A stretch of 49,392 bases of DNA from CAYLLD01 sp964425135 (GCA_964425135.1 CAYRKW010000019.1:1-49392); one strand, 5' to 3'. Counted from the first letter of the stretch, positions 1-7,862 are shown. The notes: generated by a model from the sequence alone, not told the origin. Program-made: numbers and translations.

Positions 1-575
1 TCGCTCACGCCCGCCTTGTTGCGAATGGCGGCAAAGATGAAGGGGCGCTCTTCTCTTACCCTCGCCGCATCGCGCTGCATAATCTCCAAAGACGCCCCAA
101 CATGCGGGGCCAGATCGGTCTTGTTTATCACGAGAATATCCGACCGCGTGATCGCCGGGCCGCCCTTGCGCGGTATCTCCTCACCGGCGGCGACATCGAT
201 CACATAGATCGTCAGATCTGCCAGCTCCGGCGAGAAAGTGGCCGACAGATTGTCACCACCAGATTCGATGAAAATGATATCAAGATCCGTATGTAGCGCA
301 TTCAGCTTGTCAATCGCTGCAAGGTTGATCGACGCATCCTCGCGAATGGCCGTATGTGGGCAACCTCCTGTTTCTACACCTAAAATTCGATTCTGGGGCA
401 GGGCTTGCATGCGCATCAGAGCCTCCGCATCTTCCTGCGTGTAGATATCATTGGTGATGGCCGCGACGGAGTATTTGTCTCGGAACGCAAGGCAAAGTGC
501 TGCGGTTAGCGATGTTTTCCCGGCCCCGACCGGACCACCAATACCAACGCGCAATGGACCATTTGGGGATGTCAT
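1..575 (-). CDS. ureG: Urease accessory GTPase UreG (3' end beyond window)
   Basis: GTPase that powers nickel delivery into apo-urease together with UreD, UreF and UreE in the cytoplasm. Reading leftwards from ATG at 575, the frame stays open to the window edge (191 codons). It shows the P-loop GPVGAGKT at residues 14-21, the UreG metal-binding Cys-Pro-His in a GGCPHTAIRED context, an ESGGDNL segment and the guanine-specificity NKTD motif. The start overlaps the ureF stop by four bases (ATGA), which indicates translational coupling. Only the C-terminal few residues are missing. Family assignment is secure. Confidence 0.96.
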   Translation of the reverse strand, partial: MTSPNGPLRVGIGGPVGAGKTSLTAALCLAFRDKYSVAAITNDIYTQEDAEALMRMQALPQNRILGVETGGCPHTAIREDASINLAAIDKLNALHTDLDIIFIESGGDNLSATFSPELADLTIYVIDVAAGEEIPRKGGPAITRSDILVINKTDLAPHVGASLEIMQRDAARVREERPFIFAAIRNKAGVS

Positions 576-1219
576 GACTGGAAAATTCTCGCGGCTAGAG
601 TTTCATGCGCCATCGCGGCGATATCGGACGCAAAAGTGCAGCCACCAAGGTCTTCAAGCGTTGCATCAATTGCCATGTCAGCGGCTTTGGAGACGCGGGC
701 AGAGACGCGTTGAAGACAGGCCTGCCCATCCGTCTGCCCAAGCGGAACGAGCCGGACGGTAGCGCTGACAAGGTTCGAAATAAAACTATGGGCGTACATG
801 TAAGCTGTTGTTTTCATGTCTATATTTTGGATCGAAGCTGCAACTCCAATAGCAACCGGATAGGGCATTTCGGGAAGCTCGCAGTCCCAAACAGCATTCG
901 TGGTTCTGATGAATGCTGCCCCTTGCAACTGCGTTTCCGCGACCCGCTCTTTCGATGGGCAAAGGGCCAAGGCCAGCTCAGCAATATCCGCGCGTTCAGA
1001 GCCAGACTTGGCCCTGTAGGCCGCGACAAGAAGCACAAGATCATTCCAGCACGAGCCGTGTTCGACGACGGACGCCAACCAAACTTCGAGGTCTTGAGCG
1101 TTTGCAATACGCCCATCCGAAATCGCCGTCTCCAGCCCGTGCGAATAGCTGAATGCCCCCACCGGATAGGCCGGGGAGAGCCATTGCGTCAGAACCAAAA
1201 TCTCTTCATTTTTTGTCAT
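572..1219 (-). CDS. ureF: Urease accessory protein UreF
   Basis: UreF bridges UreD-bound apo-urease to UreG and gates GTP hydrolysis during nickel insertion. The protein begins MTKNEEIL and carries the family's conserved SPAYPVGAFSYSHGLE stretch near residues 15-30, followed by an all-helical body; 215 residues is normal. The frame stays open to 1255, but the extra residues (MHRLCMGCASLK) are encoded by an 11-base repeat array, so the start at 1219 is preferred. No strong ribosome-binding site is visible. The 93-base gap after ureE is the only sizeable gap within the operon; ureG overlaps downstream. Confidence 0.93.
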   Translation of the reverse strand: MTKNEEILVLTQWLSPAYPVGAFSYSHGLETAISDGRIANAQDLEVWLASVVEHGSCWNDLVLLVAAYRAKSGSERADIAELALALCPSKERVAETQLQGAAFIRTTNAVWDCELPEMPYPVAIGVAASIQNIDMKTTAYMYAHSFISNLVSATVRLVPLGQTDGQACLQRVSARVSKAADMAIDATLEDLGGCTFASDIAAMAHETLAARIFQS

Positions 1220-1227
1220 TTTCAGCG

Positions 1228-1282
1228 ATGCACAACCCATACACAATCTATGCACAATCCATGCACAGTCAGCGCACGGTCG
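1228..1282 (+). repeat. Array of five 11-bp direct repeats (array 1)
   Basis: Five consecutive units of exactly 11 bases: ATGCACAACCC, ATACACAATCT, ATGCACAATCC, ATGCACAGTCA, GCGCACGGTCG, starting at 1228, 1239, 1250, 1261 and 1272. The array occupies most of the ureE-ureF gap. Related arrays lie at 5936-5979 (inverted) and 36930-36973. Each unit contains a YATRCACA-like core that matches the DnaA box TTWTNCACA at 7-8 of 9 positions. The 11-base period is about one helical turn. Function is unknown. Confidence 0.85.
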
Positions 1283-1312
1283 GCCGCATATTTGCGCACG
1301 ACGCTCATCACT

Positions 1313-1756
1313 TCAATGCGCATGAGAGTGGGTCCGCCCCTGACCATATGCGCCGCCTTCGGGCGTGAAAGGCCCCTCGAACGGCGTTACATCACAGTCC
1401 AGCTTTTGCAACATGTCAGCGATCACATGATCCCATCGCAACACCAGCCCGTCGGTCAAAATCTGACACGGCAAATGCCGGTTGCCGACGTGCCATGCGA
1501 TACGCGCTAGCTGTGCCGGATCGCGCGGGACCGCCCGCATCAACGCCTCATCCGCAGCGCGCACCTCTATGGTGTCACCTGTGTCGAGCAGCAGCCGGTC
1601 CCCTTCATTGAGTTGCGTGACTTTATCGAGATCGAGCGTGAACTGCGTACCCTTGTCGCCGGTCAGTGCAATGCGCCTGCGATATCGATCATCGTAGGAG
1701 AGCGTCACCGTATCGACCGGCGCTTCGTGGGAATGGGTGAGAGAAATGGCCCGCAT
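1313..1756 (-). CDS. ureE: Urease accessory protein UreE (nickel metallochaperone)
   Basis: UreE binds nickel and hands it to the UreG/UreF/UreD complex. The 147-residue protein has the two-domain UreE layout: an N-terminal peptide-binding beta domain and a C-terminal metal-binding domain with a conserved histidine in WHVGNRHLP. It ends in a short His-rich tail (THSHAH), much shorter than the poly-His tails of enterobacterial UreE. It starts three bases after the ureC stop, so it is in the same operon. The assignment is secure from the N-terminal pattern, length and context. Confidence 0.93.
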   Translation of the reverse strand: MRAISLTHSHEAPVDTVTLSYDDRYRRRIALTGDKGTQFTLDLDKVTQLNEGDRLLLDTGDTIEVRAADEALMRAVPRDPAQLARIAWHVGNRHLPCQILTDGLVLRWDHVIADMLQKLDCDVTPFEGPFTPEGGAYGQGRTHSHAH

Positions 1757-1759
1757 CGG

Positions 1760-3469
1760 TCAGTACATAAAGTACCGCTGCGCCATCGGCAGCTCGGTTG
1801 CGGGGGCGCAGGTCAACAGCTCCCCGTCGGCGCGTACTTCATAGGTCTCTGGATTGACCTCCACGTCTGGAAGTGCGTCGTTCAGTTTCATATCCAACTT
1901 TGAAATCTTGCGTGTATTCTCGACCGCCACGGTTTGCTTGGTGAGGCCCAGATGCGCGCCGATCCCTGCGTCTTGGGCGGCTTGCGATACAAAACTGACA
2001 GCGGAATGCGCCACGCTGCGGCCCATCGCGCCGAACATTGGGCGGGTATAGACGGGTTGCGGCGTCGGGATGGAGGCGTTCGGATCGCCCATCTGCGCCA
2101 CAACGATACTGCCCGCCATCAACACCATCTCCGGCTTCACGCCAAAAAACGCCGGATCCCACAGCACAACGTCAGCGCGTTTTCCCTCCTCGATCGACCC
2201 GATCTGCGTGCTCACGCCATGAGCAATCGCCGGATTGATCGTGTATTTCGCAATGTAACGCCGTACACGCATATTGTCATTGTCGCCGGTCTCTTCGGCG
2301 AGCTTGCCACGTTGTTTCTTCATCTTGTCGGCGGTCTGCCAGGTGCGGATCAGCACTTCGCCAACACGGCCCATCGCCTGACTGTCCGAGGCGATGATGG
2401 AGAAAGCGCCCATGTCGTGCAGGATGTCTTCGGCAGCGATGGTTTCAGGGCGGATACGGCTTTCGGCGAAGGCGACGTCTTCGGGAATGGATTTGTCCAG
2501 ATGGTGGCAGACCATCAGCATATCCAGATGCTCATCAATCGTGTTCACCGTGAAGGGTCGCGTTGGATTGGTCGAGGACGGGATTACGTGTTTCTCGCCA
2601 CATATCTTAATGATATCCGGCGCATGGCCGCCGCCTGCGCCTTCGGTGTGGAACGCATGGATTGTACGGCCTTTCATCGCCTTTACAGTATTCTCCACGA
2701 AACCCGATTCATTGAGCGTATCGGTGTGGATCATCACCTGCACGTCCATTTCATCCGCCACCGAAAGGCAGCAGTCGATCGCTCCGGGTGTCGTGCCCCA
2801 ATCCTCGTGCAGTTTCAGGGCAGATGCACCGCTGGTGACTTGCTCTTTGAGCGCGGCTGGCAGAGACGCATTCCCCTTGCCCGACAGACCAAGGTTCATA
2901 GGCACCGCGTCAAAGGCCTGAAGCATCCGCCCGATATGCCACGGACCCGGTGTGCAGGTCGTCGCCAGCGTGCCATGCGCCGGACCAGTGCCACCGCCAA
3001 ACTGCGTGGTGATGCCCGAATGCAGCGCGTCATCCAATTGCTGCGGACAGATAAAGTGAATGTGGCTGTCAAAGCCGCCCGCGGTCAGAATTTTCCCCTC
3101 GCCCGCGATGGCTTCTGTGCCGGGACCAACGATAATGTCCACGCCCGGTTGCGTATCGGGATTACCGGCCTTGCCGATCTTGTGAATGCGCCCATCGCGC
3201 AAACCCACATCCGCCTTATAGATGCCCGTGTAATCCACAATCAGCGCGTTGGTGATCACCGTATCCACAGCGCCATCGGCGCGCGTGGCCTGAGATTGTC
3301 CCATGCCATCACGGATCACTTTGCCACCGCCGAATTTCACCTCTTCGCCATATGTTGTGTGGTCGCGCTCGACTTCGATAATCAAATCAGTGTCGGCAAG
3401 GCGCAGCTTGTCGCCGGTTGTCGGGCCGAACATGGCGGCATAATCGGGACGGGTCATTGATGTGGGCAT
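1760..3469 (-). CDS. ureC: Urease alpha subunit UreC (catalytic)
   Basis: Catalytic subunit of nickel urease, hydrolysing urea to ammonia and carbamate. From the ATG at 3469 the protein has 569 residues, the normal length. All active-site residues are visible at the classical Klebsiella positions plus two: nickel ligands H136 and H138, carbamylated K219, H221, H248, H274, flap C321, catalytic H322 and D362. The open frame extends 32 codons upstream to 3565, but that part lies inside ureB, and the start at 3469 sits one base after the ureB stop. The enzyme should be active. Confidence 0.98.
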   Translation of the reverse strand: MPTSMTRPDYAAMFGPTTGDKLRLADTDLIIEVERDHTTYGEEVKFGGGKVIRDGMGQSQATRADGAVDTVITNALIVDYTGIYKADVGLRDGRIHKIGKAGNPDTQPGVDIIVGPGTEAIAGEGKILTAGGFDSHIHFICPQQLDDALHSGITTQFGGGTGPAHGTLATTCTPGPWHIGRMLQAFDAVPMNLGLSGKGNASLPAALKEQVTSGASALKLHEDWGTTPGAIDCCLSVADEMDVQVMIHTDTLNESGFVENTVKAMKGRTIHAFHTEGAGGGHAPDIIKICGEKHVIPSSTNPTRPFTVNTIDEHLDMLMVCHHLDKSIPEDVAFAESRIRPETIAAEDILHDMGAFSIIASDSQAMGRVGEVLIRTWQTADKMKKQRGKLAEETGDNDNMRVRRYIAKYTINPAIAHGVSTQIGSIEEGKRADVVLWDPAFFGVKPEMVLMAGSIVVAQMGDPNASIPTPQPVYTRPMFGAMGRSVAHSAVSFVSQAAQDAGIGAHLGLTKQTVAVENTRKISKLDMKLNDALPDVEVNPETYEVRADGELLTCAPATELPMAQRYFMY

Positions 3470-3470
3470 G

Positions 3471-3782
3471 TCAAAGGTCCCCCATGATCTGCTGATTGAA
3501 ACCAAAGATGCGCCGCGCGCCGCTGATGGGAATGAGTTGAACCTCGCGGCGTTGACCGGGCTCAAACCTCACAGCGGTCCCTGCCGCAATATCAAGGCGC
3601 ATGCCGCGCGCAGCCTCGCGGTCAAACTCAAGCGCTGCGTTTGCTTCGCCAAAATGATAGTGCGAGCCGACCTGCACGGGCCGATCGCCGGTGTTGGCCA
3701 CCATCATCGTGATCGCCTCAGCACCAGCGTTCAAAACGATCTCACCCTCTGCAGGGAAAATCTCTCCGGGGATCATCGGCAT
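3471..3782 (-). CDS. ureB: Urease beta subunit UreB
   Basis: Structural beta subunit of the three-polypeptide bacterial urease (alpha, beta and gamma separate, not fused). At 103 residues it is full length, with the family opening MIPGEIFPAEGEI and the conserved GSHYHFGEANAAL and RFEPG segments. It lies three bases after ureA and one base before ureC, so it is tightly coupled in the operon. The start could be Met1 or Met3, a two-residue difference. Confidence 0.97.
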   Translation of the reverse strand: MPMIPGEIFPAEGEIVLNAGAEAITMMVANTGDRPVQVGSHYHFGEANAALEFDREAARGMRLDIAAGTAVRFEPGQRREVQLIPISGARRIFGFNQQIMGDL

Positions 3783-3785
3783 CTC

Positions 3786-4088
3786 CTAACGGATGGGATT
3801 GTGGACGGTGACAAGTTTGGTGCCATCGCGGAACGTCGCCTCGACCTGAACCTCGTGGATCATCTCGGCAATGCCGTCCATACATTGATCGCGGCGAACA
3901 ACCTGGCCTCCGGTCTCCATCATCTCGGCGACAGATTTTCCGTCCCGCGCCCCTTCAATCACCGCATCGGTAATGAGGGCGATGGCTTCGGGATGGTTGA
4001 GCTTCACACCTCTATCCAAGCGCCCGCGCGCGACCATAGCCGCGAGCGAGACCAGGAGTTTGTCCTTTTCCCGGGGGGTCAGTTGCAT
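3786..4088 (-). CDS. ureA: Urease gamma subunit UreA
   Basis: Gamma structural subunit of urease. The 100 residues match the family from the opening MQLTPREKDKLL to the closing VTVHNPIR, with the conserved LNHPEAIALI segment. A good Shine-Dalgarno sequence (GGAGG, six bases before ATG) lies at the end of ureD, whose stop codon directly abuts this gene. This is the first structural gene of the operon. Confidence 0.97.
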   Translation of the reverse strand: MQLTPREKDKLLVSLAAMVARGRLDRGVKLNHPEAIALITDAVIEGARDGKSVAEMMETGGQVVRRDQCMDGIAEMIHEVQVEATFRDGTKLVTVHNPIR

Positions 4089-4883
4089 CTAAAGCCTCCA
4101 TGTCTTGGGGATGGGGTGATCGGAGAGCCACTCCAAAAGCGGGATCAACGTCTTGCGCAGCTCAAAACCATCAGCGGCCATTGCTCTGACAAACAGCACG
4201 CCGGCGCGCACCAGACTTGCCCCGCCCGCATCGCGAAGTATCTCGCGCGCACCTTGAAGTTTCCGATCTGCGCAAGGGGAGACAAAAAGCACACTGGAAA
4301 TGGCTCTGTTTCCGTTTGCAATCGCGGGTTTGTCCAGATGCGCAGCGACATCACCGCTCATCTTAAGCGCATCGGCAAATATCAGATCGTCGCCGCGCCG
4401 GATCCGCCATGTGTCAGTCAGACTGCCCTGCCGCACAACCTCGCGCATGGCGGAGCGGCCGAAAATCAACGTCTCTGCGCATAAAAATGCGGCATCGGGT
4501 GCCATTTCGACCATAAGGCTGCGCCGCAGTTTGGATTTATCGAAAATTATAGTCTCTTGAGGAAGCCAGTTAAGCCGCGCCCCCGCGCCGATCTTGGCGT
4601 TCATCTCAAAGCGCCCTGCGTCGGGTGTGTGCGTTGCGTAAATCCGTTCCGCAGCCTGGGACGTCGCCGTCATCAGCGCCTGATCCTCGACGTTCAGTTC
4701 AAACGAGAAACGGTCCCCGCCGGTGATGCCACCCGCCGTGTTCAGGAGCACAGTGTCAAAACCTGCGGAGACGGGCCGAGGAAACAGCGCCTTCAATGAC
4801 CCCGATTGGACATGGGATTTGAGATGCGATCCACCATCGCGCGCATGGCACCGCACAGCCACACGCCCAACAGCGCGCTGCAC
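4089..4883 (-). CDS. ureD: Urease accessory protein UreD
   Basis: UreD (UreH) is the scaffold that docks on apo-urease and receives UreF and UreG for nickel insertion. The 264-residue reading from GTG at 4883 covers the family core (QRAVGRVAVRCHARDGG at the N-terminus, LLNTAGGITGGD near residue 46). The start is uncertain. The best Shine-Dalgarno sequence, AAGGGAGG (4934-4941), lies upstream, and the codons at a suitable distance in the same frame are ATT (4923-4925) and CTG (4920-4922), which would add up to 14 residues. It is the first gene of the operon, followed immediately by ureA. Confidence 0.93.
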   Translation of the reverse strand: MQRAVGRVAVRCHARDGGSHLKSHVQSGSLKALFPRPVSAGFDTVLLNTAGGITGGDRFSFELNVEDQALMTATSQAAERIYATHTPDAGRFEMNAKIGAGARLNWLPQETIIFDKSKLRRSLMVEMAPDAAFLCAETLIFGRSAMREVVRQGSLTDTWRIRRGDDLIFADALKMSGDVAAHLDKPAIANGNRAISSVLFVSPCADRKLQGAREILRDAGGASLVRAGVLFVRAMAADGFELRKTLIPLLEWLSDHPIPKTWRL

Positions 4884-4980
4884 GTTGCGCGGCGGCTCTC
4901 TCCCACGTGTTACTACATCCAGAATGCGACCAGCCTCCCTTGGCTTAACATTTCACGCGAGGGTGCCTTTTGATAGATTT

Positions 4981-5010
4981 GCACTGAAATAATCGAGATT
5001 ATTGCGGTGC
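4981..5010. promoter_or_regulatory. 30-bp imperfect palindrome upstream of urease operon
   Basis: A dyad centred between 4995 and 4996, with 13 of 15 base pairs matching: outer arms GCAC/GTGC and a perfect inner AATAATC-GA-GATTATT core (4988-5003). It lies about 100 bases upstream of ureD. It looks like an operator. Outer TGCAC and GTGC blocks recall NtrC half-sites, but the spacing is too long for the classical NtrC site, so the regulator is unknown. The rest of the gene-free stretch 4884-5322 holds no convincing gene; only short low-quality frames cross it. Confidence 0.6.
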
Positions 5011-5322
5011 GAAAACACGTGTCTGCCGCATATTTGTGCATCGCCTGAAATATTTCGAGCGATTTTTATGCATGCAGATGATTTTGGCGACTTTTTATAC
5101 GAGGCCCTTTGTTTAGATTTCGCAACGCGGCACATCATTCACACGCGTGATATGCTAAGCGTCGAGAGCCTGATCGTGCAACGCAAGGGTTGCTTGCCAA
5201 TCCGCGTCACCCCCAATCGGCAACATTTCCATCACCTCTACGTGACACCGTCTTACGAAATGCGCGACTTCTCTTTATGAACGTTCCCCAGTCGAACACG
5301 ACCAGCGCGCAAGGAGTCCCCA

Positions 5323-5834
5323 ATGCCAACCGAGAAACTCACCTTCAAAGGCCACGACGGCAACGCGCTGGCCGCGCGCCTCGACACACCCGACGGCCCG
5401 CATCACGCCACAGCAATTTTTGCGCATTGTTTTACCTGCTCAAAAGACATTCCCGCCGCACGCCGCATTGCCCAGTCGCTCGCCGCGCTGGGGATTGCGA
5501 CGCTGCGCTTCGATTTCACCGGTCTGGGCCATTCGGGGGGCGAATTTGCCAACACGAATTTCTCCTCCAATGTCGATGATTTGATTGCTGCGGCTGCGCA
5601 TCTGGAAAGCATCGACATGGCCCCCGACATGATCATCGGCCACTCGCTTGGCGGCGCAGCAGTGCTGAAGGCGGCCCCTCAGATCGCTTCCGCAAAAGCG
5701 GTTGTCACTATTGGCGCACCCCATGATCCAGAACACGTACTGCACAACTTCAACTACAATCTCGACACAATCCGCAAAGACGGCGCGGCGACGGTGACGC
5801 TGGCCGGGCGCGAGTTCACGATCAGGCGGGACTT
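5323..5834 (+). CDS. Alpha/beta hydrolase, 3' part lost in assembly gap
   Basis: Serine hydrolase of the alpha/beta fold. Residues 1-170 are present: an oxyanion-hole HCF at 35-37, DFTGLGHSGG at 64-73 and the nucleophile elbow GHSLGG at 106-111 (Ser108). A strong Shine-Dalgarno sequence (AAGGAG, seven bases before ATG) fixes the start. The sequence enters 100 unknown bases at 5835. Related alphaproteobacterial proteins often continue into an OsmC-type peroxiredoxin domain, and the FTIRRDF end fits the linker before it, but this is inference from family knowledge. The few residues readable after the gap come from a repeat array and are not part of the gene. Confidence 0.85.
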
Positions 5835-5934
5835 NNNNNNNNNNNNNNNNNNNNNNNNNNNNNNNNNNNNNNNNNNNNNNNNNNNNNNNNNNNNNNNNNN
5901 NNNNNNNNNNNNNNNNNNNNNNNNNNNNNNNNNN
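5835..5934. other. Assembly gap (100 N)
   Basis: Exactly 100 unknown bases, the conventional placeholder for a scaffold gap of unknown length. It removes the C-terminal part of the hydrolase at 5323 and possibly other sequence. The right edge lies directly beside an 11-base repeat array, a plausible cause of the assembly break. Confidence 0.99.
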
Positions 5935-5935
5935 A

Positions 5936-5979
5936 TCTGCGCACGCCGACTGTGCATGGATTGTGCATAGGTTGTGTAT
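5936..5979 (-). repeat. Array of 11-bp direct repeats (array 2, inverted)
   Basis: Read on the minus strand, the units are ATACACAACCT (5969-5979), ATGCACAATCC (5958-5968), ATGCACAGTCG (5947-5957) and a weak fourth, GCGTGCGCAGA (5936-5946). The middle units nearly equal those of array 1 but in opposite orientation. The array lies between the assembly gap and the MFS gene. It creates a spurious in-frame N-terminal extension (MHRLCIGFLK) for that gene, as array 1 does for ureF. Confidence 0.85.
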
Positions 5980-6094
5980 CGGTTTTCTAAAATCGTTCAA
6001 AGCCGAACCACCTCTTCCAGATTCCCAAAAGTTAATCGCAGCGCGCGGCATTCTTGCCGTGCATTTCGCGTGTAAAACGCGCAAAGGAGTTTTC

Positions 6095-7306
6095 ATGGAA
6101 TTTCTCAAAACCAACGCGCGCTGGCTCGGGGCCGGTGCGCTTATGACCTTCTCCACAGGTTTTGGTCAGACCTATTTCATCTCGATTTTTGCCGGCGAGT
6201 TGCGCAGCGAATTTGATCTCTCGCACGGTCAATGGGGCGGCATTTACACTGCCGGAACCGCCATGTCCGCCGCGCTGATGTTAATGGTTGGTCAAATGGT
6301 CGACAAAATGACCATCCGGCGTGCTGCGACCGTTATTCTTGTCATGTTTTCAATAGTTTGCGCCGCCATGTCGCTTAACACCCATGCGCCGCTCCTGATC
6401 CTTTTGATCTTCGGATTGCGCTTTTGCGGACAGGGTATGCTCGGCCATATCGCGATGGTCGCCGCCGGTCGCTGGTATGCTGAGAACCGGGGCAAAGCGG
6501 TCTCTTTCATCTCGCTCGGCTTTAGCATCGGTGAGGCGGTCCTGCCGATCCTCTTTGTGCTGTTGATGAGCTACATCTCTTGGCGCAGCACGTGGGTTAT
6601 CGCCGCGATTGCCGCGCTTTTTTTCATCCTGCCGCTGCGGTATTTGTTGCAGAAAGAGCGTCAGGCCCGTTCTGCCAGTGAGGATACCGATGTACCGGGC
6701 CTTTTCGGTAGACACTGGACGCGAGGCGAAGCGCTAACCCATTGGTTTTTCTGGATGATCTTGCCCGCATTTATCGCCATGCCCATCTTCTCTACAGCGC
6801 TCTTCTTCCAGCAAGTCCACCTCACCCAGATCAAAGCCTGGACCCTGTCAGATTTCGTTGCGCTCATCCCGATTATGACCCTAACAACCATCGCCACAAT
6901 GCTCGCCACGGGCCGCCTGATTGACAGGGTCGGGAGCGGGTTTTTACTGCCGCTTTTCCTCCTTCCTCTCGCCGTTGCATTTGTCGTTTTGTCGATCACA
7001 CAAACGATAGCAGGTGCCGCGATCGCATTCATTCTCTTCGGCCTGTCACACGGGTGTTTCAGCACGTTGGGCGGAACCTTCTGGCCGGAGTATTTTGGCA
7101 CCAAACACCTCGGCTCGGTCCGTTCTGTTGCCACATCCGTCATGGTGTTCGGATCCGCAATCGGCCCCGGCGCAACTGGAGTTCTGATCGACCTTGGAGT
7201 TGATTTCGATACACAGCTTATCGGGATTTCCGCGATCCTCGTTGCCGCGTCGATCCTCGCAACAGTTGCTCTTGCGCGGATCAAAAGCTCTAGCGCGCGC
7301 GTTTGA
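6095..7306 (+). CDS. MFS transporter
   Basis: Twelve-helix major facilitator superfamily permease of 403 residues in the inner membrane. Hydrophobic segments run throughout, with an RRA-type loop after helix 2 and a basic central loop around residues 190-210 (LLQKERQARSASEDTD). The ATG at 6095 has a strong Shine-Dalgarno sequence (AAAGGAG, six bases away). The longer open frame from 5963 starts in the repeat array and is rejected. The substrate cannot be read from sequence; the pattern recalls monocarboxylate/oxalate-type permeases. The 3' end overlaps the convergent smr gene by 17 bases. Confidence 0.88.
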   Translation: MEFLKTNARWLGAGALMTFSTGFGQTYFISIFAGELRSEFDLSHGQWGGIYTAGTAMSAALMLMVGQMVDKMTIRRAATVILVMFSIVCAAMSLNTHAPLLILLIFGLRFCGQGMLGHIAMVAAGRWYAENRGKAVSFISLGFSIGEAVLPILFVLLMSYISWRSTWVIAAIAALFFILPLRYLLQKERQARSASEDTDVPGLFGRHWTRGEALTHWFFWMILPAFIAMPIFSTALFFQQVHLTQIKAWTLSDFVALIPIMTLTTIATMLATGRLIDRVGSGFLLPLFLLPLAVAFVVLSITQTIAGAAIAFILFGLSHGCFSTLGGTFWPEYFGTKHLGSVRSVATSVMVFGSAIGPGATGVLIDLGVDFDTQLIGISAILVAASILATVALARIKSSSARV

Positions 7307-7862
7307 GATAGACGTAATACGCCCCAGATCCACCGTCGCGATGATGGGCGGCGGTTGCGTGCAACACGATGCGGTTGAGCGGTGGTAGCTCCAGCCAATG
7401 TGGCAGGCTTTGCCGTATGATCCCACGGCGCGTTGGCATCGCCGGATTATCGTCTCGCGCGGCTGTGTTCCCCTTACCGGTAATCACCAAAACCGTGCGG
7501 CAACCGCGTTGATGCGACTCCATCAAAAATCGGCTTAACCGACCATGTGCTTCTTCAACACGGAGCCCGTGCAGATCAATTCGCCGCTCTGGTTTCAGCT
7601 TGCCTTTGCGCAGTTTGTGAAAGGTCTTGCCATCGAGGCGATGCGGCGGCGGTAGGATCGCCTTGGGCGCAACACTTTGATGCGGCGCAGTTTTTTGTGG
7701 GGGAGACAGCTCTACCGCTTCGCGAAATGCATCCACCGCAGACTGGGCATCTTCATCCAGATCGGGTTTTGAAGGCCCAAGCGGCGTCAGGGTCTTTGCG
7801 ACTTTGCGCCATATTTGACGGTCTTCATCCGTCAGACCTCCGCGTGGTCGTTTGCCAGCCAT
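7290..7862 (-). CDS. Smr-domain protein
   Basis: A 190-residue protein with a C-terminal Smr (MutS2-related) nuclease-type domain: DLHGL at residues 96-100 and ITGKG at 127-131, followed by the GIIRQSLPHWL segment. The N-terminal 75 residues are low-complexity and charged. Smr domains cut or bind nucleic acid; the cellular role of this family in alphaproteobacteria is not established. It follows the Tim44-like gene by 22 bases on the same strand, so they are probably co-transcribed. It converges with the MFS gene. Confidence 0.88.
   Translation of the reverse strand: MAGKRPRGGLTDEDRQIWRKVAKTLTPLGPSKPDLDEDAQSAVDAFREAVELSPPQKTAPHQSVAPKAILPPPHRLDGKTFHKLRKGKLKPERRIDLHGLRVEEAHGRLSRFLMESHQRGCRTVLVITGKGNTAARDDNPAMPTRRGIIRQSLPHWLELPPLNRIVLHATAAHHRDGGSGAYYVYLKRAR

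Noticed and set aside
1228..1282. CRISPR array
   Set aside because: Units are 11 bases and directly adjacent with no spacers; no cas genes in the window.
1934..3460. A 508-codon open frame antisense to ureC, and similar long frames antisense to ureF and ureA-ureD
   Set aside because: They lie entirely opposite well-supported urease genes and have no recognisable family or start signals; they arise from codon bias in GC-rich DNA.
5002..5280. A 92-codon plus-strand frame upstream of the hydrolase
   Set aside because: No Shine-Dalgarno sequence, no family resemblance, and it crosses the urease upstream region including the area next to the palindrome.
5935..5970. Continuation of the hydrolase frame after the N run
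   Set aside because: The reading frame across a gap of unknown length is meaningless, and the residues come from the repeat array.
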